A stretch of 64,000 nucleotides of DNA from Venturia oleaginea (taxonomy: Eukaryota > Ascomycota > Dothideomycetes > Venturiales > Venturiaceae), in contig JABMLP010000003.1 of the NCBI GenBank assembly GCA_013176395.1, positions 1,798,001 to 1,862,000 of the forward strand, written 5' to 3'. Positions 48,075-60,682 of this stretch are shown piece by piece. A program made the translations under genes and the position numbers. The notes under the pieces were generated by a model. It saw only the letters and a program-made list of their open reading frames with translations, was not told where the DNA came from and made no database searches. The number at the start of each line of letters is the position of its first letter. Position 1 is the stretch's first letter.

Positions 48075-50368
48075 CTACGAAGCACTGGATTTCTTTCTGC
48101 CAAAGAAGTTTCGTGTCCGCGATTTGTCCCTCTTTTTGTTTGGGGTCGTGGAGTCCGTCGTGTCTCTTCCTTCGGAGAGACCGGATCTTTCGGAAGAAGT
48201 GCGAGATTTGGAGTCAGGCGCGTCATCCTTGTACTTGTCTTTGTGAATCCTGTATGTACATCAGCCTAGTCTGGAAGAAAATTCAGAAGTGCGTCAACTC
48301 ACCAGCTATTGCCAGCCATACTCATGCCCTTCGCCTCAGCAGCACGGTACAATTTCGCAGCCTTTTTCATATCTTTCTTGGTTCCAACGCCCTCAGCATA
48401 GCAGAATCCTGCCTCAGCAAGAGCGTCAGCATCGCCCCAGGACCCTGCAACTTCAAAACACCTCAAAGCAAGCGCTTTATCTTGAGAAACACCCCAGCCT
48501 TTCATGTAAGAAATGCCCAGCTCGTACGCTCCGAGTGCAAACTGTGCTCGGTGCTTCGCTTTTTCAATGGTGTCAAGATGCTTGCCAGCTTTGGCTGCTT
48601 GTTCGTCCTCAGCGACACCAACTTGAGCAGAGTCAACAGCTTTGCGGAGCCACATAACTGCGTCTGCTGGGCTTGGTCGCATGCCCCACCCATGACGACA
48701 GGCGAGAGCATAAAGAAGCATGGCGTCAGACAGGCCAGCTCTGGCTGCCAGGCGGAAATGATAAGTGGACTCTTGAAGAGAGCCAGATTCGTGGCAGGCA
48801 ATGCCCTTTTCAAGATGCATTTCTGGAGTTATTTCGCCCGACAATTCCTTGGAATGCGTAAGACGGGCTTTGATCGTGCTGGCATCTGACGTCGTCGTGG
48901 AAGGTGACACTCCAGATTCGTGCTTGTTGTGTTTGCGTGCATGCGGTGAAGATTGTGTCTCTTCAGAAGCACATGGCACTGTTTTTGGAATGGTGATATC
49001 GGCGGGGCGCTCCTTTCGACGACTCTTGGAAGCCGCATTTACAAGAGCAGGCGATACTCGGTCGAATTGGTCATCACTCGGTAGCACAACGGCGCCGTCG
49101 CTCTCTGTTCCAGCATAGTCCCAGTTTATCAAAGCTGAATTTCTGTTAAAGAAGTCCTCTGGCTGAAGAGACTCCCTCTTATGCTCCTTACCACGAGGTA
49201 GGGCGTATTTAGCATAGGTGTAAGAAGAAGGCGTACGAGCTTGGTCCATCCCTGGTCCATCGTAGGTGAAGAAATCGTTGCTGGACACACTCATAGGAGT
49301 TTGAGGGAGATCCGTAAGGGGGGTAAACGGACTATCACCACAGTCTTGTCGGAAGGGAACATCCAATGATGGCCGCGAGCTGCTGCTAGATTCTTGTCGA
49401 TTCGGACTATCCACCCAGCGCTTGGTGTCGAAGGAAGTTCTGGCCCTACTGAGGGGACGAGAAAAATTGTAATTGGGTCGCGACATACCGCCAGTACTTC
49501 CAAAAGATCTTTCTGATGTCAAAGATGGTGACCGGGCCATGTTTCTTGGTAGTGGAGATGCCGGAGTCCTGGGCGCACCCCAAGAGTCTATCGAGCCACC
49601 AAGCGATAAGTTGTCCACATCTGCCGAATCCGACTCCTCCATCACAGATCGGATGCTTGGGGATCCTCCTAGAGCCATCATCGGCGAAGGTGCTGCAAGA
49701 TTTTGTCGCGAGGGCCGTACTGGGAGAGCGAAGGATTGCGTGGCTCCGCTGTGCTGTGATGAAGTGGTGGATTCCGAGGGTAATTGAGGATTGCTGTATA
49801 GCGATGCATTGTCCATGGACGTTGGCGAGTCTGAACGAGGAAATGGAAAGTAGCTCTGTTCTGCCACGTTCCGAATCTGCCCAACTGGTGATTCTTTGGA
49901 TTCGTCCACGCTGGGAAGTGCATTGTGAAAAGGTCCACCTCTTGACATTGCGAAAGCACCGTTTGAGCCAACGCTATCGCTCCTTGAATGTATCTCTGGA
50001 TGAGTCGACATTGGCCTGTTTTGTGGTTGAATCTCGGTTACGCTCACAGGCGTGGCCTCTTCTGGTGACGATAGTTCGTTTGGACTCTCTGAATCAAACG
50101 ATCCACTTCGAAGGAACGGCTTCCTGGCAAATTCATTTTGTATCGTAAGATGCGGTAGCCGACTAATTCTTTTTCCATGACTGTTCTCTTCTTCAAATTT
50201 CCGTGCGAGAAGTCTACTTTGGTATGCGAATGCGTCTAGCGGCGACAGAGCGGGTGGAATTGAGCCGGTTGTCGGAGGAGTAAGGTTGTCGTGCGAAGGG
50301 GTATATAAACGTCGATCGAGAGGTTCGAGGCGGTTTGGCATATCAATGTGGTGCGGTCGTTGAGACAT
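48075..50368 (-). CDS. Sel1-repeat protein (Nif1/Dsf2-like)
   Basis: About 750 aa in two exons: 689 codons from the ATG at 50368 to about 48300, then an intron of about 55 bases to a 59-codon exon ending RNFFGRKKSSAS-stop at 48075. The first 540 residues are disordered and Ser/Pro-rich, with many SP/TP sites. The C-terminal part holds Sel1/TPR-like repeats (EKGIACHESGSLQESTYHFR; ALACRHGWGMRPSPADAVMW; GISYMKGWGVSQDKALALRC; GFCYAEGVGTKKDMKKAAKL). The layout matches the fungal family of S. pombe Nif1, a mitotic inhibitor that acts through the kinase Nim1; that role is inferred only. The last exon has a basic, CaaX-less tail. Confidence 0.82.
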
Positions 50369-51608
50369 GGTGGTTGTTGCCGAAGAATATCAAGAAGACT
50401 GATTGTGATACGAATACAGGTGTCGCGGGGTGAATCGAAGGTGAGTATTATTTGACGTGTCCCAAGCGGTCAAGAGGACGGCAATATTAACCCTGGGCGG
50501 TTCTTGAAGCGAAAAGCAGAATTGCGCGTACGTCTGTAAGAAACGTAGCGGATTGTGCACGGCAATGGACGCGTCTTGACTTTTGGGAGTCGTCTAATTT
50601 TGCTTGTCAAGCGTCCTGATGGGCGTCTTCTGGTAGATGTGGTAGCGATGTGTAGGCTGACATTCGTGGGTACTTTATCGGGACGAAGGCTGTGTAGGTG
50701 GCGAAGAAGTTGGATCGACTTGGGTTGGTGTAGAGTGTACAGAGAGGCGCAGGTACAACCGGGTTGGAGCAATACGATATTTCCAACGGTCCGTTGCTTC
50801 GGAGCGAGCAGAATAAGAGCAGAATGATGGCAATTGGTGCAGACGCAGATGTTGAATCGTTTGCTGTGTAGATGTAGATGGGATGGTCAGGTGTACATAG
50901 TGTGTACGTAGGTGAGGGTAGGGTGCGTGTGTGTGCGTGTGAGAAAGAGATTGAGTATCTAACAATAGGTTCAAGAGTTGTCCAATCTCGAGACGCTACG
51001 CAATGGCGAGTCACGAAGAGGGAAATGCCCTTCTGTTGCCGACGGCCATTGGGCCGAGCCGTTCCTGTGAAAAGCGAACGAGATTAACCTCATGACCGGC
51101 AATTCCTTTGTCAAGAAGTGCACGGCTGCCCCTGAAGAAACACGCTCCATACAGCAAGCATGCAACCAGAATACCGTCTGCTATTGCTCAGCAAACGGGC
51201 TGAATATTGTCTACTCCCTCAGTATTATATGTCCACTTTTAGCGTGTCGGTACTAGATCTCACTTCATCTCAAACTTGCAGCGCGTATCATGCATCATGG
51301 TGCACATCAGTCCTGGCAATATCCCTGTAAGAGATGGTCGTTGTGCCTAAAAAAGCAACAAGCTTCTCCATTCTCCACTCTGAAACACCACCAAAGCCCC
51401 TCAACAACTTCAATATCGGCTCTAATTTGCTTACTCAACGTCCGGCTTACCGGCGGTTTACCGGACAAGATCATGGCATCTGACAGACACCTACTAGTTA
51501 GTAAATAGTTAGATGCAACGACAGAACCACGTGATCATCGCTACTGGTAGCAGATTCTATCCGTCAAAACAACCGCGAAGATCGGTGAGAATAGTACTCA
51601 GCATAAGT
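50369..51608. other. Intergenic, promoter of the Sel1-repeat gene
   Basis: About 1.2 kb. It has a GT-rich microsatellite-like patch near 50915-50945. Short ORFs on both strands lack recognisable content. Confidence 0.45.
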
Positions 51609-53094
51609 TCAAGCAGCCTCCCTGCCAAACTGCTCATGTCTTAAAACATGATTCTGATCCGGCATCATTCGTCCAACCATTCCCGTCTTCTCTTCCAACA
51701 AAGAAACAAGCAAAGGTGCATACAATCCCACCAAGCTCACGCTCCACTTTACGTCCAGAGAAGCCAAGCCTTCAGTAATCCCTTCATCTACACTCAAAAC
51801 ATTGATGTCTGCTCCACGCGTCTCCCGAGAAAGCTGATCCCAATAGATCCTCACGTTATCCAGTATCTTCGCCTCTCTTCCCAATCGACAGAACAGCTCA
51901 CTCCAATCCTGAGCGCGCTCCTCGTCGTAGATCCGGACATCCAGCTCACTAATCCGGTTACCGAAACTGGGATTCCTTTCCAAAAACCTGGAAAGCCCTG
52001 TCGGTTCAGCAACGTCAACCTTCCACGCGAATCCACTCCACAAACCTGCTATTCCGGCCTTCTTCTCACAATCCTCAATACTTGAGAAGAAGACAACCGG
52101 TCTCGGTTTCTCCCACCCTACCGGAAGATAGAAAGACACTTTATACTCATCTAACCTCAGTCGCATATACGAAGCAAACGAGTTAGTGAACAACCCCCCA
52201 ATCCTCAGCTTTCCAAGAGCCTTGACCTCGATCTTCCCCGCCAACGTCCCCAAAACCGCCAAGAATTCCTCGAACTCGCACCAAGGATTAGCGCCACACT
52301 GAGGAAACGAACCGCGCTCGGTTGGTGGAGCAAAGAAGATATTGAGGTATTGTAAGTTTCTCGCATTCTGTATGAAGAGCCTGAGGAGTGCGATCCATTG
52401 TGCTGCATCGTGGTTATGCCGGATGCATAGGACAAGGGCGACGGTTCGTGGAAGAGCAACGGAATAGATGCTTAGGAAGTCGAAACAGGCCTTTGGGTCG
52501 CCAGTGTGCAACTGAATTGGTAGTGTGGCGGGTGCACTCAAGTAGCGGGTCTTATAGTAATCTGGTGATGTGGGCACGTTGAAGTTTATGCAGAGGGCTA
52601 TGAGGTGCATTAGTGACTGACTACCCGCTCGAGATTTCCATAACACTTGAGGTATAGCTGAACTGGATTCAGGATTTGCAGCTCGATCACCGATATGGAG
52701 AGACCTCTAGAGAGCCAAGATATCATTCCTCCAGACATTTGTCGACATCGATCTGAAACTGGATAAACCTACCAAGGAACTTTGGCATCTGCTCAGGTAC
52801 CGCAAGATCAGTTCCATCCCTCCTCCTCATCATACTCTGGGCCGGCCACGGACGCAGTAAGGTGACCTGGCTTTTGGACACTGAGCGATATGAAGAAACG
52901 TCTCGTTGTTCCGGTCCCGCTTCTGTCAAATCAATAGCCTCGACAGGCCTCTGGTTCAAAGTCACTTGCTCATAGGGAAGCTGACCCAACTTCGTCTGTC
53001 CAAAGGATGATTGACTTCTTGGAGAAGGTTTTGTGACCCGGAAGTAATTATTGATGGGGCGAGGGCCAGGTCTGGGCCGCTGGGTAGAAGACAT
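51609..53094 (-). CDS. Uncharacterised protein, paralogue of the gene at 53689
   Basis: Family not recognised. Two exons: MSSTQRPRPGPRPINNYFRV at 53094 to about 52780, then an intron of about 130 bases (donor GTAGGT after KFL) joining in frame to VLWKSRAGSQSLMHLIALC. The product is about 450 aa. The N-terminal 100 residues are disordered and contain AIDLTEAG, resembling a SUMO-interacting motif. The rest is a compact alpha/beta region with no catalytic motif that I can see. The segment RIYDEERAQDWSELFCRLGR followed by EAKILDNVRIYW aligns with the neighbouring gene. Ends QFGREAA-stop. A role is not assigned. Confidence 0.7.
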
Positions 53095-53688
53095 GGTGAG
53101 GTTAGTGATGGTGAACGTAATGATGATGGTGACAAAAGAGAAAGAGGTGAAGTTGAGAGATCTAGGGATGGGTAGCTAGTGATATCTCGGAGTGTGGGAG
53201 ATGGTAAGATCTTAAGTTGGAAGTGAAGGTCGGGTCATGAAGACTTACTTCGAACCTGCTGTGAGTAGAGTGACTGGAGGACATCTTCACCCATCCTACT
53301 TTGATCCGTCATTCCCTCGATTCAACCCTGGGCTCGTTCTTTGGGTGGTGAGTTTTAAGAGGTTGGTGAAAGGAGGTAAACAATCATTTATTCGGCTTTG
53401 GGCTTTCTGGCAGTCAATAAGAAGAGAATTGGTTATAAAAAGAAGAAATACGGTGAGGTGAGTTTTGTTCTCCACTGAGGTTTTCGATTGTGTAGGTTAT
53501 TTGCGACAGCTTTGGCAAGGGCGTTACTTTGAAACCACTCGGTCCAGTAAAAGCAGACTCCAAACTGCCAGACGTCTCGGATGCTGTACACCCAGGATGT
53601 CATCCATAATTCGAACTGAAAATTGATCAACTCCAACCACATCCAATTGACCACCATCTCAAGTCATCGACCCTCCAGGCACATCAAA
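53095..53688. other. Spacer between the two paralogues
   Basis: About 590 bases; the promoter of the gene starting at 53094. No gene is seen. Confidence 0.45.
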
Positions 53689-54466
53689 TCATCCCCAAGT
53701 AAAACCCACCCAATCATCCGAACCTACGGTCATCGTATCCTCCAAAGTCATCTCAACAACATCCCTTTCGTACGCCCCTAATATTCTGACAAACCGCTCC
53801 ACCTCCACTGTCGCCAACGCTCCCAAAACCACCGTCTCAAAAGAAATCGGATTCGCGTTCCTACTCGCCCAATGTTTTCCCCAAATAACCTCGACATGAT
53901 CCATCCACCCCACCTCTCGTCCGATACGAAGGAATAGCTCGGTCCATTCAGTTACGGCAGCTTCCAGTTCAGTGGTGTTGGCGGGGTAGTCAATGTAAAA
54001 ATAGAGACCTTTGAAGTGAGTGTAGGCATAAGGATGGCGATCGAGATACTTCTCGAAGATTCGGGGACTGGAGATGCGGGGACGGTAGAAGATTGTGTTT
54101 CGTGTTGACAAGAGTTTGCGGTGGGGCTGGGTGAGGTCGGATGTTTGGCGGAAGCGGACTAAAGGTGTGTCATCTGGTTCCACATATCAGTGAGGTGTTG
54201 GGAACTGAGAGAGGGTTCCGTGTACGGTCTTCGAGTGGAGGTTCCTCTTTCTCTGGCGCTTCTTCCTCTGAGCTTTCCGTTAATACATCTTCTGTTCTGT
54301 CGACGAAGGTGGCGAGTTTTTCGGGCTTGATTTTGAGCTTGACGAGTTTACTGCGAGGTGCCAGGTTATGAACCTTGCTGAAGTCGACTTTTAGTGTGAG
54401 AAAGAGGTGCTTTTCTGGTGAGTGAGGTCGATGTTCATCAGTAGCAGCCATTCTGATGCTAGTCAA
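53689..54466 (-). CDS. Uncharacterised protein, shorter paralogue of the gene at 51609
   Basis: Two exons. Start at 54466 (MTSIRMAATDEH) or, more likely by context, the internal MAATDEHRPHSPEK at 54451. An intron near 54174-54226 (donor GTACAC, acceptor AACCAG, branch CACTGAT) joins PPLEDH to DTPLVRFRQTSDL. The product is about 240 aa. The first part is charged (SSEEEAPEKEEPP). The second part shares, with the gene at 51609, WTELFLRIGREVGWMDHVEV against WSELFCRLGREAKILDNVRI, at matching distances from the C-terminus. It lacks the 200-residue middle section of its neighbour. No function is assigned. Confidence 0.62.
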
Positions 54467-56345
54467 GAATCATGAAGTAAGAAATGCGAAGGTATGTGAG
54501 AGATGGTGGGTGGGTTAACAAACTACAATAAGTGATGGAAGCCTATTGTTGACTGGAGCTGGGAGGTCGGACAAACTTGACCCATGACAGGCGACGAGCT
54601 GTGTTGACGTTCAAAGCCTTTTCCTAGTGTGTTGTGGGATCATGATGAAGCGAATTGGTCTCATTTCCTAGTGGTCCTCCTCTGGGATTATCAGATTTCG
54701 TTGACCTCGAGCTCGATAGTGATCGATTTCCGGCAATGTTCATCTTCTGGTTGCCAGGGATCAATCTCCCTCGATATTTGGTAACTAGTGTAGAGACACT
54801 GAAGTAAGTTGATTCTCAGCAGTGGTGGGAATGGGTTGAAGAAGTATTATTGCTCACTCTGCTCACTCAGGCGCTGTGGAAATCCACCTACTCAGCTTGT
54901 GTTGAAGGAGTTGGATCCCGTAGACTGATAGTTTCTGGGCTTGTTGTTCGTAGACTTCCCTGTATCGAAAACCTGCTCCTGCCTCTCTCAATGCGCCGCC
55001 AGAAAGAAAACTATCTCACGTCTCGGATATCTTCGCCGAGCTGGATAAGCTCTGCAATTCCACAATCCGAATCGCCCGAAAAATGTCTGCTTTGATGCCA
55101 AATCGAGGAACTTTATTTCAAGACGTATATCCTATTGATTGAATGAGATAGGTGACCTTTCAATGACGGGAGACCACAGATTCTGTACAATGTCGAAGGA
55201 GAGGGAACAGGAATGAAGTTGTTGTGGGAACAGAGGGACCATCAGTCATAAATCCAATCGTTTTGAAAGGGTATTTTCACTTGACGGAACCATACGTCAC
55301 ATAAAGGACCTCGAAGGAAAAGGAACGAAACCAAACAATATGGGAAAACAAGAGGATCTACCGCTCCATCGCTCGACAAGTCCAGGTCCCACTTCCAAAA
55401 GGAGACCCATATTTCAAGGTCAAAATTGATAAAGTTCTGGCAATTCAAATCAACAATATCACCAGAAATTTATCGATATCCATCTCAAATTAAATGTGAT
55501 GTACTGCTTCTTGATTCATTGAAGTAATGCTCGCTCCAGCTATCCATGTTCCATCTGCATCAAAAAAAGCTCATTTATTGTCCGAACCATCGGCCGTACA
55601 GGCCATCTCCTTGGTCTCCTTCTTCGCCTCCGTCCTCCTAACGCTGTTCACTCCTTCCGTTCATAACAGAATGACCGAATTGGGGTATAATCGGACTTGA
55701 AAGCGATCTCAGAGCATCACTACGCATCTTTTCGACAATAGAAAACCTTAAATTGAGCTCCAATTCACCCAGCGGATTGAGTGCCACTTCTTGGGCCATA
55801 GGATAGCTATCTACAGCATGAGTGAGTAAGGTAATATTACCGGGACGACGAATACCTACATTATTGTTCACGCCAATCTGCAGCAGTGACCGGCTGACAC
55901 CATCCCCACACCTTCTGCAAACCGAACGCTAGACGATTCGCTGTGAAAAGAGGCCAATTGCCCATGTCATTGTCAACGATGATCGCAAATCAGCAGTGGC
56001 ATGAGTCTCTTGGGAGGGCATGCGATTTCAAGGCGGGGAACACGGGTAGAGAAAGCTACGAATGCAGAGGGGTCCGGTCTTGTTATAGTATAGTCGGCAG
56101 CAGAGGAGCCTTGAAGTCTCATGACTGTTTCCATCGTCTCCCCAGGAGCCTTTATTCCTCGAGACAGATTGGACTTTCTTTGTCCACTGAAAACGGTTGA
56201 GTTTGCCAAGCGTGGAGAAGAATCCCTGCCTACGGCATCCCCAGCCCCAGATCCACACTAGCTCCGACAAGGCGGAGCTACTCCTACCTACAAACACCTC
56301 TGCTCTGAACAACTACAACAATTGAAATACAATTGCAACGACAGC
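54467..56345. other. Intergenic with an orphan coding-like frame
   Basis: About 1.9 kb. A 62-codon frame at 54954-55142 lacks a start but follows an acceptor-like CGTAG (listed in findings). A minus-strand ORF of 77 codons at 55638-55871 is protein-like in composition but unrecognised. The right end is the NIPSNAP promoter. Confidence 0.4.
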
Positions 56346-57444
56346 ATGCTCACAAGATCCGTACCTCGTCTGCGAGCTCTGGTCGTCGCCCAGACTCGCT
56401 CCTTCTCAGCATTGCCATCACTCCGCCGCAGTCCCGCTCTGGGTGACATTGAACCTGACAATGCCGAAGCATTTAATACAAAGCAGCGTGCCTTCAGACA
56501 GAGGTTAGCTGAGGAGGCCGAAGCGAAGAAACGCAAGGAGGCAGAAGAGAGTAGGTTCATTCTCCACCATGCTAGTCTCGGACTACTGACTCTGTACCAA
56601 CAGAAGCTGCTCGTATCGCTGCACAAGAAGGTGGAAAGAAGAAGGGCGCTTTGAGCACTCTGATTTACGGCACTCCAGAAGGTCGCGAGCTCGACAGAGA
56701 CATTGAACGCAGCTTCTCGCAGGTCCTAGCGAGAGGCAAGTATGTGCACTCGATTGTGTTTCATGAAGTTGAGCCAGACAAGGTAGATGAGTATGTCGAT
56801 TTGGTTGGCAAATGGTACCCAAAGATGGCATCTATGCCCGAAAACAAGGTCAATCTAGTGGGTAGCTGGAGAACCGAAGTAGGTGATTGCGACACATTCG
56901 GTAAGCATTGGCCCGGGAATCCTCGATATCCTAAAGAAGGTGCTAATTTTTGTTCCAAGTCCACATTTGGGAGTATCAACGCTATCAAGGCTACCACTCA
57001 TCGCTCCACTCCATCCAGCATCACCCTGAATTCGCCGACTTCGACAAGAAGCTCAAATCGCTTATCACGGCCAAGCGCACATCCCTCATGCAGGAGTTCT
57101 CGTTCTGGCCAACCACATCACCACGCTCGCTAGGTGGAGTCTTCGAATTGCGATCGTACACTCTTCACCCTGGCAATTTGCTGGAATGGGAGACGCACTG
57201 GCGTCGCGGACTCGAGGCACGTCGCGAGGTCATGGAGGGCGTTGGAGCATGGTTCGTGCAGATAGGCGAGCTGAATACAGTCCATCACTTGTGGCAGTTT
57301 GCCGATCTGGAGGAACGTAAGGTTCGCCGAGAGCAGAGCTGGAGTATCGAGGGTTGGGGAGACACGGTACACAAGACAGTCCCATTGATCCAGACGATGA
57401 AGAGTAGAGTGCTCGTCCCCATGCCGTGGAGTCCGGTTGGTTGA
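56346..57444 (+). CDS. NIPSNAP-family mitochondrial protein
   Basis: NIPSNAP proteins are mitochondrial matrix or inner-membrane proteins; in animals they act as mitophagy signals, while fungal roles are poorly known. Three exons, about 330 aa. The start MLTRSVPRLRALVVAQTRSF is Arg/Ser-rich without acids, a typical presequence. Introns lie near 56551-56603 and 56900-56959. Two ferredoxin-like NIPSNAP repeats follow: KYVHSIVFHEVEPDKVDEYV to GSWRTEVGDCDTFVHIWEYQ, and GGVFELRSYTLHPGNLLEWE to NTVHHLWQFADLEERKVRRE. The usual C-terminal SPLK-like end appears as VLVPMPWSPVG-stop. Confidence 0.9.
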
Positions 57445-57839
57445 AAATTTGTTGATATTGTGATTGAGCGTTGGGCGTTGCGTTGTGCATCATGGTCAAG
57501 ATCAGATTCTTGTAGTTGAAGGACACCTCAAACTCGAGAAGTGGAAACACTTTCATAGTAATTGAATAAGGAGAACTGTCAAGAACTAACAGTATTTTGA
57601 GCCACCATGCACAATAATCAAACGGCGCTCCGAAATATTATATTCAAATTCGAGTCTGTTCCAGTTGTTTTGTTGTTTTGTGCCTATGACGTGCACGTTC
57701 GACCACAAATTTCCCTGCCTGCGGCGCGCCTACTTTACTGCGAGGCACCGTCAATTGTTCAACACCACTCCTTCTCTCTCACTTCTCCCCTGGATCATCA
57801 TTGTCACTCACTTCTGTCACAAGTGTCAATCAACTCGAG
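57445..57839. other. Intergenic, promoter of the phosphotransferase gene
   Basis: About 400 bases; no gene is seen. A CT-rich leader precedes the ATG at 57840. Confidence 0.45.
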
Positions 57840-59425
57840 ATGTATATCCGACAGGACAAGCTCCCCAAGCTCAAAGAGTACAAGTACTCCGGCGTGGACC
57901 ATAGCTTGGTGAGCCGATATGTTATGAAGCCCTTCTACACGAACGTGGTTATCAAGTGCTTTCCCATTAGCATGGCGTATGTATATATCCATCTCCCGTT
58001 TGGAGGAGCGAAGACTAACTGCTCGTGTGCTGTACAGACCCAACGCTGTATGTTGAGCCGCCTTTTCCCGAGTGCAAGTGGAGTGATGTAAAAGAGCTGG
58101 ATCTAATGAATCGATATCTGGGAGTCTGCGGGTGTGGTAGAATATCATGGCTAATGGATATATGTCTGCGAATAGATCACTCTATCGGGATTCGGATTCG
58201 TTATCCTCAATATTTTGACGCTGCTGTGGTACTCGCCCGGGCTGGATCAGGATTGTCCGCCTTGGGTTTATGCTAGTTGGTCTATTGGACTGTTTCTGTA
58301 CCAGACTTTCGATGCCGTGGATGGCTCACAGGCGTATGTTGGACTCTGTCGAAACTGTTCAGAGGGAAGTGCTAATCTGGAGCAGGAGAAGAACACACCA
58401 GAGTGGTCCTTTGGGGGAGCTTTTCGATCATGGTACGCTGGAGAAACTGCGAATAAGTTTGGCATGTGATACTGAAATCATCCAGGCGTTGACGCGGTCA
58501 ACACGACACTCGAGGTTCTTCTGTTCTCTGCTTGCATGAATTTGGGACAATCATGGCAGACGGTAATGATTCAATTCGCTTGTAGGTTTTCCTTACTATC
58601 GTGAGATTTTCTATAACTATTCTAACATGGTTCACAGCACTTTTGACCTTCTACATTCAAACATGGGAAGAATATCACACCCATACCCTCACCCTCGGCC
58701 TTGTCTCAGGACCCGTCGAAGGCATCCTCACTCTCGTAGCCGTCTACGCATTCACAGCAATCAAAGGAGGAGGAAGCTTTTGGCATCAATCTATGCTCTC
58801 CTGTATCGGCATCTCAAACAACGCCCTCATCCCCGACTATGTCTACAACATGCAATGGATAGATTGGTACATTGTGTACGGCGGCATCATGATCGTATTC
58901 AACACCATCTCGAGCGCCCAACTCGTCATGAAGGCGCGCCGCGCCCGGGGTCAACGTGCTCGCGTGGCGCTCCTCGGCCTCCTTCCTTTCTTCGCTACAT
59001 GGACGCTTATTGCCACATACCTCTACCTCCAACCTGAGATCCGTCACAACCATCTCGTTCCCTTTGTGTTCTTCGCCGGAATCATAAACGCATACTCTGT
59101 CGGGCAGATGATCGTGGCACATTTGACGAAGTCAAGATTCCCATTTGGTAACGTGCTTCTTGCACCTCTCCTCTATGGCGTGGTGGATTCGCTCGGCCCT
59201 GCTCTGCAAAGAAAATTCGGCACTGCTCTTGGGTGGCCGAGTGCTCTGGGAGATGATGTCTACCAGGTTGCTTTCGTGTTCTGTTGTTTGGGATTGGCCA
59301 TCGGTGTCTACGGCAGCTTTGTCGTCGATGTCATCTTCGCCATCTGTGATTACCTCGACATTTGGTGTCTGACCATCAAGCACCCGTGGGTGGAACCGGA
59401 AGAGGAGGCAAAGAAGGTAAAGTGA
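57840..59425 (+). CDS. EPT1: sn-1,2-diacylglycerol choline/ethanolaminephosphotransferase
   Basis: Last step of the Kennedy pathway: transfers phosphocholine or phosphoethanolamine from the CDP-alcohol to diacylglycerol in the ER or Golgi membrane. Six exons, about 395 aa. Start MYIRQDKLPKLKEYKYSGVD. The CDP-alcohol phosphotransferase signature DG-x2-AR-x8-G-x3-D-x3-D is complete only after splicing: DGSQARRTHQSGPLGELFDH, then GVD. The order TLEVLLFSACMNLGQSWQTV, LLTFYIQTWEEYHTHTLTLG, SGPVEGILTL is typical. The fifth junction initially looks frameshifted; using the donor GTAGGT at about 58582 and the acceptor TTCACAG restores QFASLLTFYIQTW. About eight membrane helices; the tail is KKVK-stop, a dilysine-like ER signal. 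Whether it prefers choline or ethanolamine is not decided. Confidence 0.9.
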
Positions 59426-60682
59426 GGTTGTGGTGGGGAATAATGCATGTGTTGAAAGTGTATTCATCTACCTGTGAGGGAATGCATTTCCTGTTTTGGG
59501 CTTTTGACACATGTTATTGGAGTCTCGGGTGGCCTAAAGGTGTTAGGGAATGATGAGTTAGATACTTTTGTTTCTTTATGACTCTGTATATCCCAACTGC
59601 AGCCACCTTTTACTCCCACCGTTTGGCCATTTGTCTGCATTTTAATAAGTCAGGCGAACTCTAGATCAAACCCCTCCACTTCTGCATGTGTCTCGGTCGA
59701 AGAAGATGGATTAAGCTCAATGGCACGGAAAGTGCTCTTCGAAACCACTAGATCCTGTTTTACTCCCTATGTCTATTCCCTCATAATTGCTGAAGCAAGC
59801 TATGGTGCAAATACCATTCAAATCGTCCCAAGGCGCCATCCCGAGATCCACATAATAATGCTGTTGGTGAGAGAAAAAAGTCGTCGAGGTCAGGTTATTT
59901 CATAGTACTGAAAAGCGTTCTCTATCACGGCAGCGTGATGCGTGTACTGACCCATCCTAAGCTGATCAATATGTCTTGACTGGTAGACATCATCGGCCAA
60001 TGTGTTTCCTCCTACTTTTAGTCAGGTCACCATCTAAATATCCGGAAATAACTCCATCGCCATCCTAGTCACCAACCACAAATTGGCGACTCTATCTTAC
60101 CAATTTACTCCCCACACCCTTCACCCAAATTTACAAAGTGCCCCAATCGGTCTTACTTCCACACAAAATCCATGCCTACATCAATCTCGCAATGTGTCAT
60201 GCGTACTAGTGAAGTCCATGCTTTGATACGATGGACAAAATGACTATATCGGTACAGTCCTGGCTCTTGACAATGTTGGCAGTCGGAGATGCGCCCGGGA
60301 GCCGTTGAACAGTAGAGTCTGGGATTGCGTACGGATTGGAGGAGAATGTCTTAACGAAGGGATTATCTAGGGAGACAGGTTAGGAATGGTTTTTAGAAAT
60401 TTGAGGCGGAATTGCATGAGGTCTTGAGAAGGCAGGCGGTCATCCCAATTCAAGATGAGAATACCTGGTGTGGCACGTTGTAGCATCCACGCCTGGAACT
60501 GGTTTGATTATGCTTCTTGACAGACTAAATTGGCTCGTGTAAGGGTGTGAGATTGAGGACAAGTGGGTTGGAAGTCAGACTTCATGAAAAGTTGAAACTG
60601 CACAGAACAGAGTTTCGTCACTCACTAAATATGTTATGCTCACTATCTTGTCATCGAGACAACTTAATCTTCCACCGAATCT
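59426..60682. other. Intergenic between convergent genes
   Basis: About 1.3 kb between the 3' ends of the phosphotransferase and TLC-domain genes. Only short unrecognised ORFs are present. Confidence 0.45.

Noticed and set aside
58561..58640. Apparent frameshift or 23-base intron in the phosphotransferase gene
   Set aside because: Using the donor GTAGGT after TTCGCTT and the acceptor TTCACAG restores the conserved reading QFASLLTFYIQTW with a normal-sized intron.
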